From Hypomyces perniciosus (Eukaryota; Ascomycota; Sordariomycetes; Hypocreales; Hypocreaceae): a DNA stretch of 64,000 nt. Positions 44,762-56,696 of the stretch are shown here, piece after piece. Position 1 is the stretch's first letter. The number at the start of each line of letters is the position of its first letter. The DNA lies in assembly GCA_008477525.1 (NCBI GenBank), contig SPDT01000007.1, positions 3,410,001 through 3,474,000 on the forward strand, in the 5' to 3' direction. The position numbers and the translations under genes were made by a program. Below the pieces are notes generated by a model. That model worked only from the letters and a program-made list of their open reading frames with translations. It did not search any database and was not told the origin of the DNA.

Positions 44762-46253
44762 TGTTGATCTTTTTTTTTTCGCTTCTTCTGTTTCTGTTTT
44801 TATTATAATTCAATTGAAGGTGTGGTGATGATTCATTAATTATAAAGTTGGAGGTGCTCGGCAGCTGAAATGCATGAGCAGGCGTGGCAGCTCGCCGAGA
44901 GAAGCAGGTGATGTATGTATCAGAGGTATCAGAAGTATCAGAAGGGGATGAAAAGCAAACCTGGAGAAGAACGACTGTTCCTATATTTATTAGATAAAGA
45001 TGAAGGAGAGATTAATGAATGAAAGCAACAATAGAACGGGCAAGCAATCGGACTGCCGCCGAGGCTGCGTTTTTTTTGTTGACAAGGTCAGGCACCGTTT
45101 TCATCACCCCATGCCTGTCCAACATGCCTCTGCAGCTGGCATGAAAAAAAGGAGGCGTCGTTCCGTCAAGCGGCTAAGAAAGGCAACCAGGAGGACCACC
45201 AATCCGCGGAAACCTAAAAGGTTAATGTCACATGCCGATCACCAGGGCGGAATCGTTGATTAAGGCAGTCTGGTGGGCGGCGAAAGGCGGATATGATCGG
45301 AACCGCACAACATGAGTGACGGTGAGATCTGGCTTGCCGACCTAGCTAGTAGGATCTTGCAGGCGGAGAGTCCGAGAGGGCCATTGGGCGCGCAGAGAAG
45401 ACAAGGCGTTGCATGGCGCATCGTCTTGTCGCTCACTTTGGTGTGGGCCAAGGGTGATCTATGTGTATCGAGGACTCCACACCAATTTGGACCAGAATGC
45501 CGTCGAAATCCCGAGATACTTGGGCTTGGAAGTCTTGGACTGCCGCCTGATTCAGATAAGAGAGAAGAAGGCACCATTACGCAGTGTGATGAGCAATGGA
45601 ATTGGCTGCTGTATGGCCTTGTCACTTGGCTGAGTGGACAGACAGCCTGCTTCTGATTAGTGTGGCAGCAGCCTGTGCTTCAAAACCACTCGTCAGTGGA
45701 TGCCAGCATCAATCTCCGGCAATGGCCCATGGGTTTTGAGGAGAGTATGAATGGATATGGCCTAGATGGAAGCGGACGGTGTTTGGCGCTCAGCATCACG
45801 TCTCACTCAGCACATAGCCACCATCTGCGTGTTCAGGGCGTCAGACACAGGCCGGGGAACACGTTCTGAAGATCCCAGTTGGGTGAAGAATCCATCGAGT
45901 GCTCTTTTTTTCAGTTGAAATGATGCAACAGTGGCAGCGGAAAAAATGAAGCTGTTTGTTGGAATATTATGACAAAAGAAGACATCTTGATTCGGCCAGT
46001 CAAACAATATTTGGCCCCACCAAGTGTATTATGTAAGCAGCTGTCTTAACGCAACCTCTGCGGAGGCTCTCATGGAAAACAATCGTCAGACAGCTTCAGC
46101 TTCGAGGATCCCGATATCTTCCCACTCGGTGGCGCAAGCGGACGCATACCGGACACGACTGTCTCGACACACGCAGCGACGATCGGGACCATTTATCTGC
46201 GACGCAATTGACCCCGAAACCGACCCGGCTCGGCCGCTACACGATCGCCCACC
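44762..46253. other. Spacer between unknown gene and NDUFA13
   Basis: No convincing gene is seen over 1.5 kb. A 114-codon frame at 45312-45656 lacks recognisable features. The two divergent promoters lie at its ends. Confidence 0.6.
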
Positions 46254-46961
46254 ATGCCTCAAGATATGCCCCCCAGGGGCGGGTACGAGCCCGTCCAGTA
46301 TAAGGTGCGTTGTGCGGGGAGCCTCAATTTCGATTTCATCTCGGATTCGTTTGTTTGTTTATGAGCGGCATGGGCTGGATCGCCGGCATGGGTGATGAGC
46401 CCTGGGGAAGAGAACTATATGGCTCGGAATGCCCAACATACGCTGCACATACGGAATTTACCTACGCCAACGAGCGAGGATCGACGAGGACGATATGAAC
46501 AAACCAAGTAGCGATGTTTATTAACATTTAAATAGCGAAACCTGCCCGCCAAAGGCTTCCGACCTGGCGTCCTACTCCTCGGTATGGGTGCCATCATGGG
46601 TTACGGCTGGTACAGATTGATCCACGGTATTCGAGAGGCCAAGTACGTACATCTCGCGCACCTCCTCAATTCCGAATATTGCTGACTCGCACTTTTATTT
46701 CCTTTCAGCGAGCTTGCGCGTGAGAAGATGTGGGCTCGTATCAACCTGATCCCTCTGCTGCAGGCCGAGGAGGACCGTGACCAAGTGCGACGATACTGGG
46801 CCGACCAGAAGCGCGAGAAGGAGTTGTTGGGTGAGAACACAAAGGTCTACAACAACGACAGGTAAGTCATCTCGACCTCGGCGCATTGGGGGCTGGAAGC
46901 TGACAGGATAAACAGATTTGTGCGGCCAACTTTTGCTGTGTCACCGGCTCCATCGAAATAG
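46254..46961 (+). CDS. NDUFA13: NADH:ubiquinone oxidoreductase subunit NDUFA13 (GRIM-19)
   Basis: Four exons, 46254-46304, 46536-46642, 46709-46861 and 46916-46961, give 118 residues. The start MPQDMPPRGGYEPVQY is the classic GRIM-19 N-terminus. One membrane helix follows (GVLLLGMGAIMGYGWYRL), then a charged C-terminal helix (REKMWARINLIPLLQAEEDR) and a short tail. This accessory subunit spans the inner mitochondrial membrane in complex I. Exon 1 has only 17 codons and is separated by a 231-base intron, long for this window. All junctions keep the frame and use GT/AG. Confidence 0.95.
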
Positions 46962-47265
46962 AAACGGTAAATCAGGAGAACGAAGAAAAGACTGCGATTT
47001 CGAGGTGGACCTATTACCGAATGGATTGGGACTCTGTATATACGTACTTGTCGCCTGCTTGGCTCCATCAACGAAAATGAGAGACGGCATGGCTAAATCA
47101 TTGATCTGTTTTGTGTTTCAATATCTCGAGCCGTACCGTGCCGTGCCTAGCTAATCTCACAAGAGTCTAGATACAAATCAAGCATCGAGAGGAGAGGTGC
47201 TACTCATTATCGTGTCACTAAAAATACAAGCCCCTTACCATCACGCAGCGGCTCAGCCAGCCAAC
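46962..47265. other. Convergent spacer, nothing recognised
   Basis: 3' flanking sequence between the NDUFA13 and short-chain dehydrogenase stop codons; no motif is seen. Confidence 0.6.
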
Positions 47266-48260
47266 TCATTCGACCTCAACGCCGACCTCCTTGACAGTCC
47301 ATTCCCACAGCTTTCTCGACAGGCCATCATCATGACATTTGCCATCTCCGACATTTGCTTTACCCACCGGTTCAAAAAGCGCTGCCCTTTCATGCTTCAG
47401 TTTCTCCTTGACATCCGCTGTTGCCGCCCACACGGTATTGAAGCATCCCTCCCGAGGCGACAACAGGCCCCATGGGTTCGTGATATGTATCAATAACCTA
47501 TCCCAAAATCCTGAACGAGCCACCATCTCGCTGTTCACCGCACCGGGATGGACAGCCAAGCTGGTAATCTGCTGATACCGCTTGCCCAGCTCACGCGCCA
47601 GCAGGATATTAGCCAGCTTCGACTGTCCATACCGGGCCCAGCTGCCAAACGTCAAGTTCTCCTGCGTCGTTCGCAGGCCGTCAAAGTCGATACCATTCGC
47701 CGGATGACTCCTAAACATCAGCGATGTGACGGCCACAAACCGCACATCCGCGCCGGGAACTTCCCTTGCGGTGCGCAGCATAACGGGCAACAAGCGTAGC
47801 AGCAACGCCGCGTTGCCCACGTGGTTGGTGCCAAACTGAATCTCATACCCATCTTTGGTCAGGGAAGGGGGCGCAGACGTGATGCCCGCGTTGGCGATGA
47901 AGATGTCCAAACGGGTAGACTTGAACTTCTCAGCAGCTTGGCGAATGCTGTCGAGGCTGGTGAAGTCGCAAGGGAGGAAGGTGATGTTGGAGCCGTCGTT
48001 AGGACATTGAGCAATGACGGCAGAGGCGGCGCTCTGGTTGCGACCGGTGAAGTAAATGTGCTCTGGGTTGTGTCTGGCGAGTTCAAGAACAGCTGCTTTG
48101 CCAACGCCGCTGGTCCCTATATGCATTGTCAGTCTGCAGTTGGATAAACGATAGTACTATATATAGTTGGAAGGATTCAGTTGTCTATACCGCCAGTTAG
48201 GAGAATAACCTTTCCGGACAGGTCAGGGATCTCTTTATCAGGATCGTAGCCAAGGCCCAT
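47266..48260 (-). CDS. Short-chain dehydrogenase/reductase
   Basis: Two exons on the minus strand (48260-48191, 48116-47266) give 306 residues. The nucleotide-binding TGGTSGVG spans the splice junction at about 22-29, followed by the NAG motif in IFIANAGITSAPP and the catalytic YGQSK (YxxxK) in WARYGQSKLANIL, with the Ser in VAVTSLMF upstream. This is the classical/extended retinol-dehydrogenase-like SDR type common in fungi. It should be cytosolic and use NAD(P)(H) on an unknown alcohol or ketone. The intron splits the glycine-rich loop and gives a clean frame. The next gene upstream on the same strand is FCP1, end to start with a 499-base gap. Confidence 0.93.
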
Positions 48261-48759
48261 TCTGGTTTACTGACACTAAAGAATATACAACTACAGTTGA
48301 AAGTGGTTATTGCAACAATAAATGGCAAAAGACTTGTGAACTTGTCTCAAACCAATAGATCTGTTATTTCCCGAGGAACATCAGTTGACTTGGCCCTCGT
48401 TTTCAGTTCGTATACCTCGTATCATATCCTTGCGTTATATCTAGCTTGGCTGAACCTTAACTAACCCGTGACTTCACTCGAGGGATGTTCCTCGCTTTCG
48501 TCTGGAAAACAAAGGCAAACCCACATTCTATAGATTTCTATTCGAATCACATCAAATAAAAGCCAACTTCAATCGAGTTGAAATCATCATCTGACCAGAG
48601 GATGGGGTATAAACAAAAAAAACTCCTAACGTTGTCCCTGATACATCAAATTACTCTAAAAGAAACGCCCGCCATCCTGTGAACTACATGTGCCACACCG
48701 ATCAATAAATAGACCAAGCAACCGTATCTATTGCCTCAGATCGTTGCTCTCACTATCCT
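48261..48759. other. Spacer between SDR start and FCP1 end
   Basis: No gene is seen. It should hold the SDR promoter and the FCP1 3' region. Confidence 0.6.
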
Positions 48760-51081
48760 TCAATCCCCAGCGGCTTCAAGCTCCGCCAGCAGGTCCCGCT
48801 CCAATTCATCAAACTCATCGTCCCGGTCTTCGTTGTCCTGCTGCTGGGCATTGCCGTCGCCGTTTGCTTCCGTGGGCAGATTGCTGTCCTCTTCGCCGCC
48901 GCCCCCATTCGGAGTATACACAGATCTCAGTGCTGAGGCACCCCTGCTGCGTGACACTCGTTGTTTCTTTGCCAGCGCACTCTCTCCGGCAACGCCACCG
49001 GATCCTTCTCCATCCGATTCAGTCGCATCTGCTCGGTCCTTTCGCTTGATGCCCCTTTTCTTGGGGCCATCTGTATCACTGTCCACATCCGTGCTTGCAG
49101 CACTATTCTCATCTTCTTCGTCTGCTTCCTCTTCCCCCTCCTCATCGTCATCATCGTCATCGTCATCATCTAGTCCCAAAAGCTCCTTCAGCTCTTCGTC
49201 AAAATCTTCCAGTTCCTTGAAATTCACGCCGACACTATCCTCGACCTCTGAAGTGGGCTCTGTACTGTCTTCAGACTTTTCGCGATCCGCATCAAGTATA
49301 TCCAAGTAATAGGGGCTCTCGTCTAGCCTTCGCCATTGGCTTAGGCAGTCGGCGAGCCAGTTTTGGTTCACAATCTTGATGCTTGAAATCTTGGCAGCCA
49401 GTTGCACTTTCTTCGTTCGAGGTCGTGCCGTGGAAACAACAAGATGAGTGATGCGGTTAGAAACGCTGTCAATGACCTGCGCTCCGAAGCTTTGTGCCTG
49501 CATCCCGATTTCGGATTCCTCCACGTTGATACCTAAGGGGACAAGCCCAGATAGGCAAATGACAAGGCCCTCAAGCACACTTGACTTGAGTTCGTCCAAG
49601 ATATCGCCCACGTCTGGAACCAGCGACAGGTCAACACCATCATCCGTAGGCGGTTTCCTGCGTACTTTGCTGTGTCCGAGCAGGTGTGTCGGTTCTGATC
49701 GCTTCCTTTCCTCCCTCCTCTTATCATATGTTTCGTAGAAGGCAGAGTGAATGTCGGTGAGGTGGTCTTGTAGGGTGGCGAGTTCTTCATCATCATCATT
49801 TAATAGTTGTCGGTGATGTTGATGGTTTGCCGAATCGCCAGTTTCTGATTCCTGAGATGTGCGCTCATCCTCCTTATCCAGCTCCTCTTGCATATGTAAT
49901 AGTGGCCGATCTGTTAGCTGTCTTTCCAAGGTCTTCTCCTGCTCTTCGGTCTGGACTTTTAAGCTGGCCTCGTCATTCCCGCCCATCTTAGCTAGTTCGT
50001 CGAGCGGTGATACCTTCGGAGCTGGCCCATCGGCAGTAGGATTAACTGTGGGCAGGCCATTTGGTTTCTGGGTCGCCGGTAGGATGTCCTGTCGCTTAGG
50101 CAAAAAGCTTGAGTTGATATCGCCGATGCCTTTGAAGAAGTCGTACGGCACAACTTTGATCAAATTGGGCCGGTTCATCGGCCATACATCAGCGCGGTCA
50201 TCAATAATGACAACCATATCCGTACTGACAGGGAACAGTCGCTGCAAGCTTTTGGCCGTGATACTTCCATTCTCGTCTCGGCTGATGACGCGATTGCCAA
50301 ACAGTCTCCTGTCCGGATCAACAATCCGTGCAATATTAAGAGCATAGGCTCGGGTTCCCATAGTATAGACGTGCAGCTCATACATGGAGGAGATGACCTC
50401 GAGGAATTCCTTGAGGCCCGGTCGTAGCTTGATGTAGTAGGTGCAGCCGCTAGCTAAGCCCCTAGGTCCATCATCGTTGAGCTGGAAGCTTTTCACATGT
50501 TTGACAGCCTCATGGTTGGGATTCGTCGGATCGCGCTGCCACTCGCCAATTGTTGGCTCGATACAGGCGTGGATGATGGTCTGGTCGAGATCCACTACCA
50601 AGCTCAGCTTGCGATGGCGCAGCAATCTTTTCTGTGTATCGTGCTCCGCTTTCTTGGCAACATTCCGGCTCACCATCAGCCCCGTCTGGTCGTGCGTCAT
50701 ATTGATCATGGCCCGATCTGTGTCCCTCTCTTCGCTGGCCCAGTTAGTCTCGGTCATGTCCGCGCCGCACAAGCTACAGAGACCTTGGATCTGGACCTCG
50801 TGTCCGCAGGCCTCTTCGACCGTCATGCATGACGTGTCGGCGGCAATTACCATGCCCTCCTTGATGCGCCATTCCTTCAAGACACCCTCGGCAGGGCTGT
50901 CGAACTCGGTGTAGGTCGTCTCGTCCGTCCATGTGTCCTCGCTAATCTTTCGCCGCCATGTGAACTTGTACTCTATAATGGTCTCCTGTTTTTTGATGGG
51001 GTCGCCAGGAGCCTTGAGAAGCTTCGTAATGGTAATAGGATAGTGTAGGCGCGAGCCTAAGGAAACAACTTTGTCGGACAT
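48760..51081 (-). CDS. FCP1: RNA polymerase II CTD phosphatase FCP1
   Basis: A single exon of 773 residues. A biotinyl/lipoyl-like N-terminal part is followed by CGHEVQIQGLCSLCGADM with paired cysteines. The FCP1 homology domain has the catalytic DLDQT at 164-168, and YELHVYTMGTRAYALNIARIVDPD and VVIIDDRADVW follow in the family order. A BRCT domain lies at about 505-600 (LEGLVICLSGLVPL...QNWLADCLSQW). The C-terminus is very acidic, with a run of nine Asp, then a basic patch and an EFDELERDLLAELE end that likely binds TFIIF. The enzyme removes phosphate from the CTD to recycle polymerase II in the nucleus. An ACGCGT site lies 10 bases upstream of the start. Confidence 0.96.
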   Translation of the reverse strand: MSDKVVSLGSRLHYPITITKLLKAPGDPIKKQETIIEYKFTWRRKISEDTWTDETTYTEFDSPAEGVLKEWRIKEGMVIAADTSCMTVEEACGHEVQIQGLCSLCGADMTETNWASEERDTDRAMINMTHDQTGLMVSRNVAKKAEHDTQKRLLRHRKLSLVVDLDQTIIHACIEPTIGEWQRDPTNPNHEAVKHVKSFQLNDDGPRGLASGCTYYIKLRPGLKEFLEVISSMYELHVYTMGTRAYALNIARIVDPDRRLFGNRVISRDENGSITAKSLQRLFPVSTDMVVIIDDRADVWPMNRPNLIKVVPYDFFKGIGDINSSFLPKRQDILPATQKPNGLPTVNPTADGPAPKVSPLDELAKMGGNDEASLKVQTEEQEKTLERQLTDRPLLHMQEELDKEDERTSQESETGDSANHQHHRQLLNDDDEELATLQDHLTDIHSAFYETYDKRREERKRSEPTHLLGHSKVRRKPPTDDGVDLSLVPDVGDILDELKSSVLEGLVICLSGLVPLGINVEESEIGMQAQSFGAQVIDSVSNRITHLVVSTARPRTKKVQLAAKISSIKIVNQNWLADCLSQWRRLDESPYYLDILDADREKSEDSTEPTSEVEDSVGVNFKELEDFDEELKELLGLDDDDDDDDDEEGEEEADEEDENSAASTDVDSDTDGPKKRGIKRKDRADATESDGEGSGGVAGESALAKKQRVSRSRGASALRSVYTPNGGGGEEDSNLPTEANGDGNAQQQDNEDRDDEFDELERDLLAELEAAGD

Positions 51082-52318
51082 GTTTGCGTTACGCGTGTTG
51101 TGACTGCCGGAGGTCCCCAGTCAGCTAAGCTAGCTCCCTGAGCCGTCGATCAACGCGACGAAGCTGCACAGTATGGGGATGGGTATGGCGGCAATTGTTC
51201 GTTCTGCGATGTACCTAAAGTGCCTCCCCGATCACGATCCTTGTAAACGCAGCTGCTAGGGCTAAGCCCATGGCCTCGCGGCGTGTCGGATGATGAAGAC
51301 TGTCGAAGGCCGCGGCAAAGGAACCAAGTTCGAAAGATTCGCAGCTCCTATCCGGGTCCCTGTCGCAACGATGTCGAGTATGGTCGTGGGTAGGTACCAC
51401 GTAATCGCTGTGAAGGTTTCTGAACAGATATTTCGATGATTTTCTGCTGGATATCAACCGCTCATTCCGTCACTTTGATAGTATATCCAAAGGTGACGTG
51501 ACACAGCTGCCCGCAAACGTCCATATATAAAATAGCAGCAAGCAACAGCTGAGGTACAGCACCAAGTTCCACCAGAAGTTTCTCGATCAGGTTAGGCCCC
51601 GGAGATCACGTGGACAGTGGTTCGCTTTCTCGGTTGGTGACGTTGCGCTAAGCCAGATCAAGAATGAGGCGAATGCCATGCACTTATTCATAAATGATGA
51701 ATGAATACAAAGTACGAAGTAAGGTACATACTTAATAGATAAGGGAAACAATACGCTGCCAATCGTTTACCCCTACCACTTATATAGTAGAAGGGAAATA
51801 CCAAGTCGATGACTCATCAAAACTCCATTGTCTGCTAGGATTCTGTAGGGAAGTTCTGGACAAACGGTTGAAAATATGCCGAGCCTTGTGCTGCTCCATC
51901 ACGCCAACGCTGTTGCGGGCGTATTCACATTTACCAGCTACCCTACAAAACCTGAATGACGACAGAATTGGACGAAAGCAAAATGTTGGACGAACATCTA
52001 GTATTCGAGTCGGTTTTGGGGTGTTCTGGAGTTACCATCGAACCATGACAACACAAGCCGAAGAAATACACACAAAAAAATGAATCAGATGTACCTCGAT
52101 CTTGTAAAAAAAAAAAAAGGTACACGAGTTCTCTTTGAATATCATTCAAATGCACCATCCCCAGCCAGCCTTCTAACATATGCGACCTTTTCATCATCAC
52201 ATCTCACTCGTAAAGAATGGCATACTAGAGCCACGATTTTGCAGATCCAAACACCATTGACTCATTATCAGTCATTCATAGGCAATGCCCCACCATATAT
52301 AATCACCAATTAGGCAAT
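51082..52318. other. Spacer upstream of FCP1 and downstream of condensin subunit 1
   Basis: No convincing gene is seen over 1.2 kb. It contains the FCP1 promoter with ACGCGT at 51091, a TACGAAGTA word near 51713 and an A run at about 52107-52118. Confidence 0.6.
51091..51096. promoter_or_regulatory. ACGCGT (MCB-like) site at FCP1
   Basis: An exact MCB core lies 10 bases upstream of the FCP1 ATG, so within the likely 5' leader or promoter. It is one of only five copies I noticed in the window. Functional use is unproven. Confidence 0.3.
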
Positions 52319-55300
52319 TCAAGCAGTGACCTGCACAAGCTTGAATCCTTCAGACACCACCTTTGTGATCTCCTCATTCTTGTGTTGCAACAGACCCAGC
52401 GCAAAAGCAACATCGTTCCACTGCCGCTCTGTATCACAGCGTGCAAGCCTGGCAGCAAGCTTCTCTGCCAGCTGCTTGGCATGCTTGTCCTGTTCATATT
52501 ATTGTCAGCACTTATGCACACTGATATCTCCAGCAAAAGAGATCTTACCTTTTCAACAAAGCCCAAGAGAAACCTGACAATCCTCCTGAAGCTCTCTTCT
52601 TCCATGTTGCCCGCGCTGAGAAGACTGAACATATCCACGAAGTGATTGTACACCGCGTTGTCTTTGGTGCTAAGCTCAGTAAAGAACATCTTGGCAAGGT
52701 CTGCAATCCGTCTGTCCTCATCCTCCATGCACTTGGCCATCTCGCCTAGCTGACCCTTGACCTTGACCTGACCAGCCAAAATCAAGAATGTTAGCGTCAT
52801 GAGACATGTTCGCTTGACAGATTCGTCCTTGTCAGCTAGACGCCGATAGAGGAAGTCTGTGTTTTCATCAATCAGATGATTGAAGCAAACAGCCATGTCA
52901 CCAAGCGCAATCACGGCGTTGGATCGGACTGTGGCATCGGGCGACCGCTCCATAATAGTGATGAGCAGGGGAAGGTTGACCTCGCAATATTCGGAAGAGA
53001 CACACATGAGCTTTGCCAGGCACAGGGTAGCTGCTGCTTGAAGACCATTATCGGCATACATTGTGTTGTTGGCGCATAGCTCTGACACGAGGGGCCCAAA
53101 TAATGCTAGCAGCGAGGTTGGTCCGTAAAGGAGCTCGCGCTCTCGGATGTGGGCCATCGCCTCCGTAAAATCGTCTTCTGTCGTGCCCCCGATGAGGTCC
53201 AGTTCATCTGCATCCTCCTTCTCCTTCTCAGTCTTTGTTGTTGTCTGCTTGTCCTTTTCCTGCTTTCTTCGCTTGAAATCCAACTCGCACAACTCGAGAT
53301 GTACAATTTGCTTGATGGCAACGTGGCCCACGATGAAAAGAAGCTGCGATAGAGCGATAGCATTATCCCGCTTCTTGTGTTTCTCCGGTGTGTCCATTAT
53401 GGAAACAGCAGCCGTTGGATCGACAGCTTCAATGGTCTTGGTCTCATCCCGGGAGGTGGGTCTAGAGTTGGGACGTGAGGTGGGACGTGAAGGTGATCGA
53501 CCAAAAACCTGCCTAGTCTTTCGCCGGATGATGGCCGAACAAAGAGTATCGGGGTGCTTGGAAAGGACATAGACTGCGTTGATTGCCTGTTCTGCGACGC
53601 CATACCACTCCTTGCTATCTGACGGAACTTCCATGATGGCGGCCAACCGGGAGCATACTGCATGATCATTTGGGAGCCGGGCAAATTTGGCGGTTGATTC
53701 CTTTGCTTGCCGGCCTGTAGGGTTGATCCGCCTGAGAGCAATGCACGTATACTTGGCCAGTTGCAAATCGTTCCGGCCATGGGCTCCCAGACCGGTCCGA
53801 AGCATGGTCTCAATCTCGCCGACCACAATTTCGGGGTTGGCGGTTGCGAGCATCCCTAGCACAATGATGGCGCCCCGCCTCTGTGTTCTCGAGATCTCGC
53901 GTTTCTGAACGCCATACACCTGCCACAGCTTGGCGACAACGATTTCAGGAATGATACCACCCTTCATCATCGTGGCAAGTAGTTGCTCTAGTGACGTCAG
54001 CTCCGCAGGAGTCGCACCGAATGTCAGACTGATCATGTTACGGGCGATGTAGTTAGCTGCGTCGTTTGGACTGAATGAGTCGGGAGCCTCGAAGAACAGC
54101 CTTCTATAACACTCGATGAGGTGGGTTTGCACGCCCTTGCCTTCATCGCTGTTGCCCTTGGTCCAAATTAGGCGAAGCATTCGTCTGATACCAACCTTGT
54201 TCTGCTCGATATTGTAGGCATCGCCGATCTCGAAATAGTCGATCGCTTCGATAACTTCGCTCTTGTTCTTAGATCCAAGAAGCTGACAGATGATACCTGT
54301 CGCATCGTGTAAGACATCGATGAATTTGAGAGCCTCATTATAGTATCTCCTTGTTAGTGTGAGTTTCTCAATTGCCTCGCTGGTAGCGGCTTCTTCCTGT
54401 GCCTTTTTGACTGCGGCAATCTTCTCCTCGTCTGTCATTGGCCTGGGCTTTTCCGGAGACCCAACTTGGGTGGCTTCGTCAAGGAGTTCATTATCGACAG
54501 TGGTATTCGCCTTATCGTTCCCAAAACCAGGCAGTCCAGGAGGGGGTTTCAATGCATTGAGCTCCTCTTCGACCTTGTCATAACGGGCTTGCCATTCCTT
54601 TCTTGAGAGCTGGGCACCATGCATGACAGTGAAGGGATGAGTCTTGATAAGCGTCCCCAACAGCTTGATGGCATTGCGCCTCACATTGCTGCTCTTGTCC
54701 TCGAGACTTCGACATGCAAGCTCCGCCGCCTTTTGTCGCCTCTTGGGAAATTTTTGTTCGAGTTCGCAAAGTTTGCTGTATACCTGCAGTGTGCGGCATC
54801 TTGAGTATGGATTGATGTCAAGGAAGCGCTCTTCGAGCACGTCAAAGAATGCATTTAACTGAGACTTGTGACTTTCGCTGCGTTCATCTTGCTTGCTGAG
54901 ATAGGCAATCATATTTCCGCACACCTCGATCAAAGCGCAACGAAGCGTGTACGACTGTACATGTCAGCGGGCGTCCTGTGTCTTGCGTTACAAGCTTCAT
55001 CTTACCTCGCTATCCAGCTGCTTAGCTAGCATCGTCATCTGCTTAATGACGAGTCTCGGGGCAAGCTCCGACAATTTGGCGATAAATGCTGAAACGGATT
55101 TTGGTCCTCGCGTGTCGTTAGAGTTGAACTCCTTGTTGCTAATTTCACGCAGAACCTCATCGGCCAGCTGGGGATAGTCGTACGTCTCCGCTAGGATATG
55201 GAGGAACTCGGCCATGGGCTCCGAGAGATGCTCGAAATAGGTCAAGTTCTGGATGACATTGATTTGTGCCGCTGCCATTCAGTTAGCGTCTATGCTTCGC

Positions 55301-56135
55301 CTGACTGCGCTTGTGGACAAACCGTAACCATGGCCATGGTGCTTGACAGCAATGCACAGCACTTTGAAGCAATGCATTCGGATGGCCGTTGCCTTGACAC
55401 GCTGCTCGCTTTCCAAGATCATGTACACTGGCCTTGTGAGGAGGCCGATAAAGGTATCTCTCTCGCTTGTGGTCAAAAATATCTTTGATAGCTTCAATTT
55501 CAAGGTTTTGCACATAATTTCCAGCGCAACTTGTAATTGGGATGCCGAATCCCAAGCATCTTCCTTTGCTGCGGTGGCCCCCTTCTTGGGCTTCCCCCGC
55601 CCTCGGGCAGCTGGTGCTGTGGACGACTTCTCCGCCGCCTTCGTCTCTACAGCGGCGATAGTCCACTGTAAGAGGAAGCCGTAGATCTCGAGAAGTTGCT
55701 TATGATGTGCCACAGACTCTTGCTCATCGGGTGACTCGATATCGTTCTGTACGGCATCAGTCTCTGCGCTCAAACCACTCATAACCAGATCAAACACTTT
55801 GCTGAGGATGTGCGTCGGTATGTACGGCGTGTATCTGAATGGTTTCGAAGATGTTAGAAAACAATCCCAAAATCCTCAGATAATGTACTGAATGATGCGC
55901 ACTTGAGGAGGAACTGTAATGAGTCCATGTTGGCGACCTGCAGGATTGCGTCTGGGTTATCTGCCACCGCATCGATGATGGGGTTTAGCACCGGATTGAT
56001 TACTTGGTTGGTGAAGGCTTCGGGGTCATTTTCGCAATCGAATAGCGCAGAATCCGCCTCGGGGGTCGGTATTGTGGTTGGATCGGACATGTAATGCTTG
56101 AGCGCATCGTTGATATCGAAGCCTATGGTTCCCAT
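52319..56135 (-). CDS. CND1: Condensin complex subunit 1 (CAP-D2/Ycs4)
   Basis: Five exons on the minus strand (56135-55903, 55834-55323, 55271-55006, 54954-52549, 52489-52319) give about 1195 residues. The start reads FDINDALKHYMSDP with ADSALFDCENDPEAF, as in fungal homologues. HEAT repeats fill the protein; conserved points include SRCRTLQVYSKLCELEQKFP, SSNVRRNAIKLLGTLI and SNAVIALGDMAVCFNHLIDE. The end reads LLQHKNEEITKVVSEGFKLV. The subunit is a regulatory part of condensin that binds DNA for mitotic chromosome folding. Start chosen at MGTIGF (56135); a longer frame to 56225 is open and also has an ATG near 56225, but the shorter form fits relatives as I know them. It is head to head with CDC7. 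Confidence 0.94.
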
Positions 56136-56696
56136 GTTGGGCGATTTGTGCGCCGCGATGGCGGGGTGCAGGCTGGATTTTGACGAGGACAGAAAGTCGA
56201 TAGAGTGAGGATGCGACTCCAACACTCGACTGTATGGTTAGTATCGCAGCTTGAAGACCACCCTGGGCGTTGGAACCTGGCGCCTGGGATGCCTGCAGTC
56301 TGGCTGTGCGATCGCTAAAAGTGGCGGGATGAGGAGGTGAGGCGATTGATTGATCGCTCAGCAACCAAAGTGTTTGTTTTGTTTGGACGCGACATTGGGC
56401 TTAAACCCCACCATCCACTATTCGCTTTGTCGCGCGTTCCGACCTCTAGGCTCTCTCGGCCACTAACGAACCCCTGCAGGCACCGCCAAACTACAGTGGC
56501 AGCCCCTCCATATTCCACTGAAATCGCCGAAACAAACGTCCTGTTGCTGCTGCATGCATGTGCTTTTGCCCAGCAGCTCGGAAATCGACTGCACACCGAA
56601 TTTGCCCTACTGAAGATTTTGGCGGTTGGTTGTTGCTTCTGACGGGGACGGCGGACGTTTACGTGTTTGCGTGTTTCGATTGATCAGAGAGGGCTT
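56136..56696. promoter_or_regulatory. Divergent promoter of CND1 and CDC7
   Basis: These 561 bases separate two cell-cycle genes transcribed in opposite directions. TCGCGCG lies near 56430; no ACGCGT is seen. If the longer condensin start at 56225 is used the spacer is 471 bases. Confidence 0.6.

Noticed and set aside
45312..45656. 114-codon frame before NDUFA13
   Set aside because: Overlaps other open frames on both strands, has no recognisable family and an odd composition.
48731..49309. 192-codon Ser-rich frame on the plus strand
   Set aside because: It is the antisense shadow of the acidic C-terminus of FCP1.
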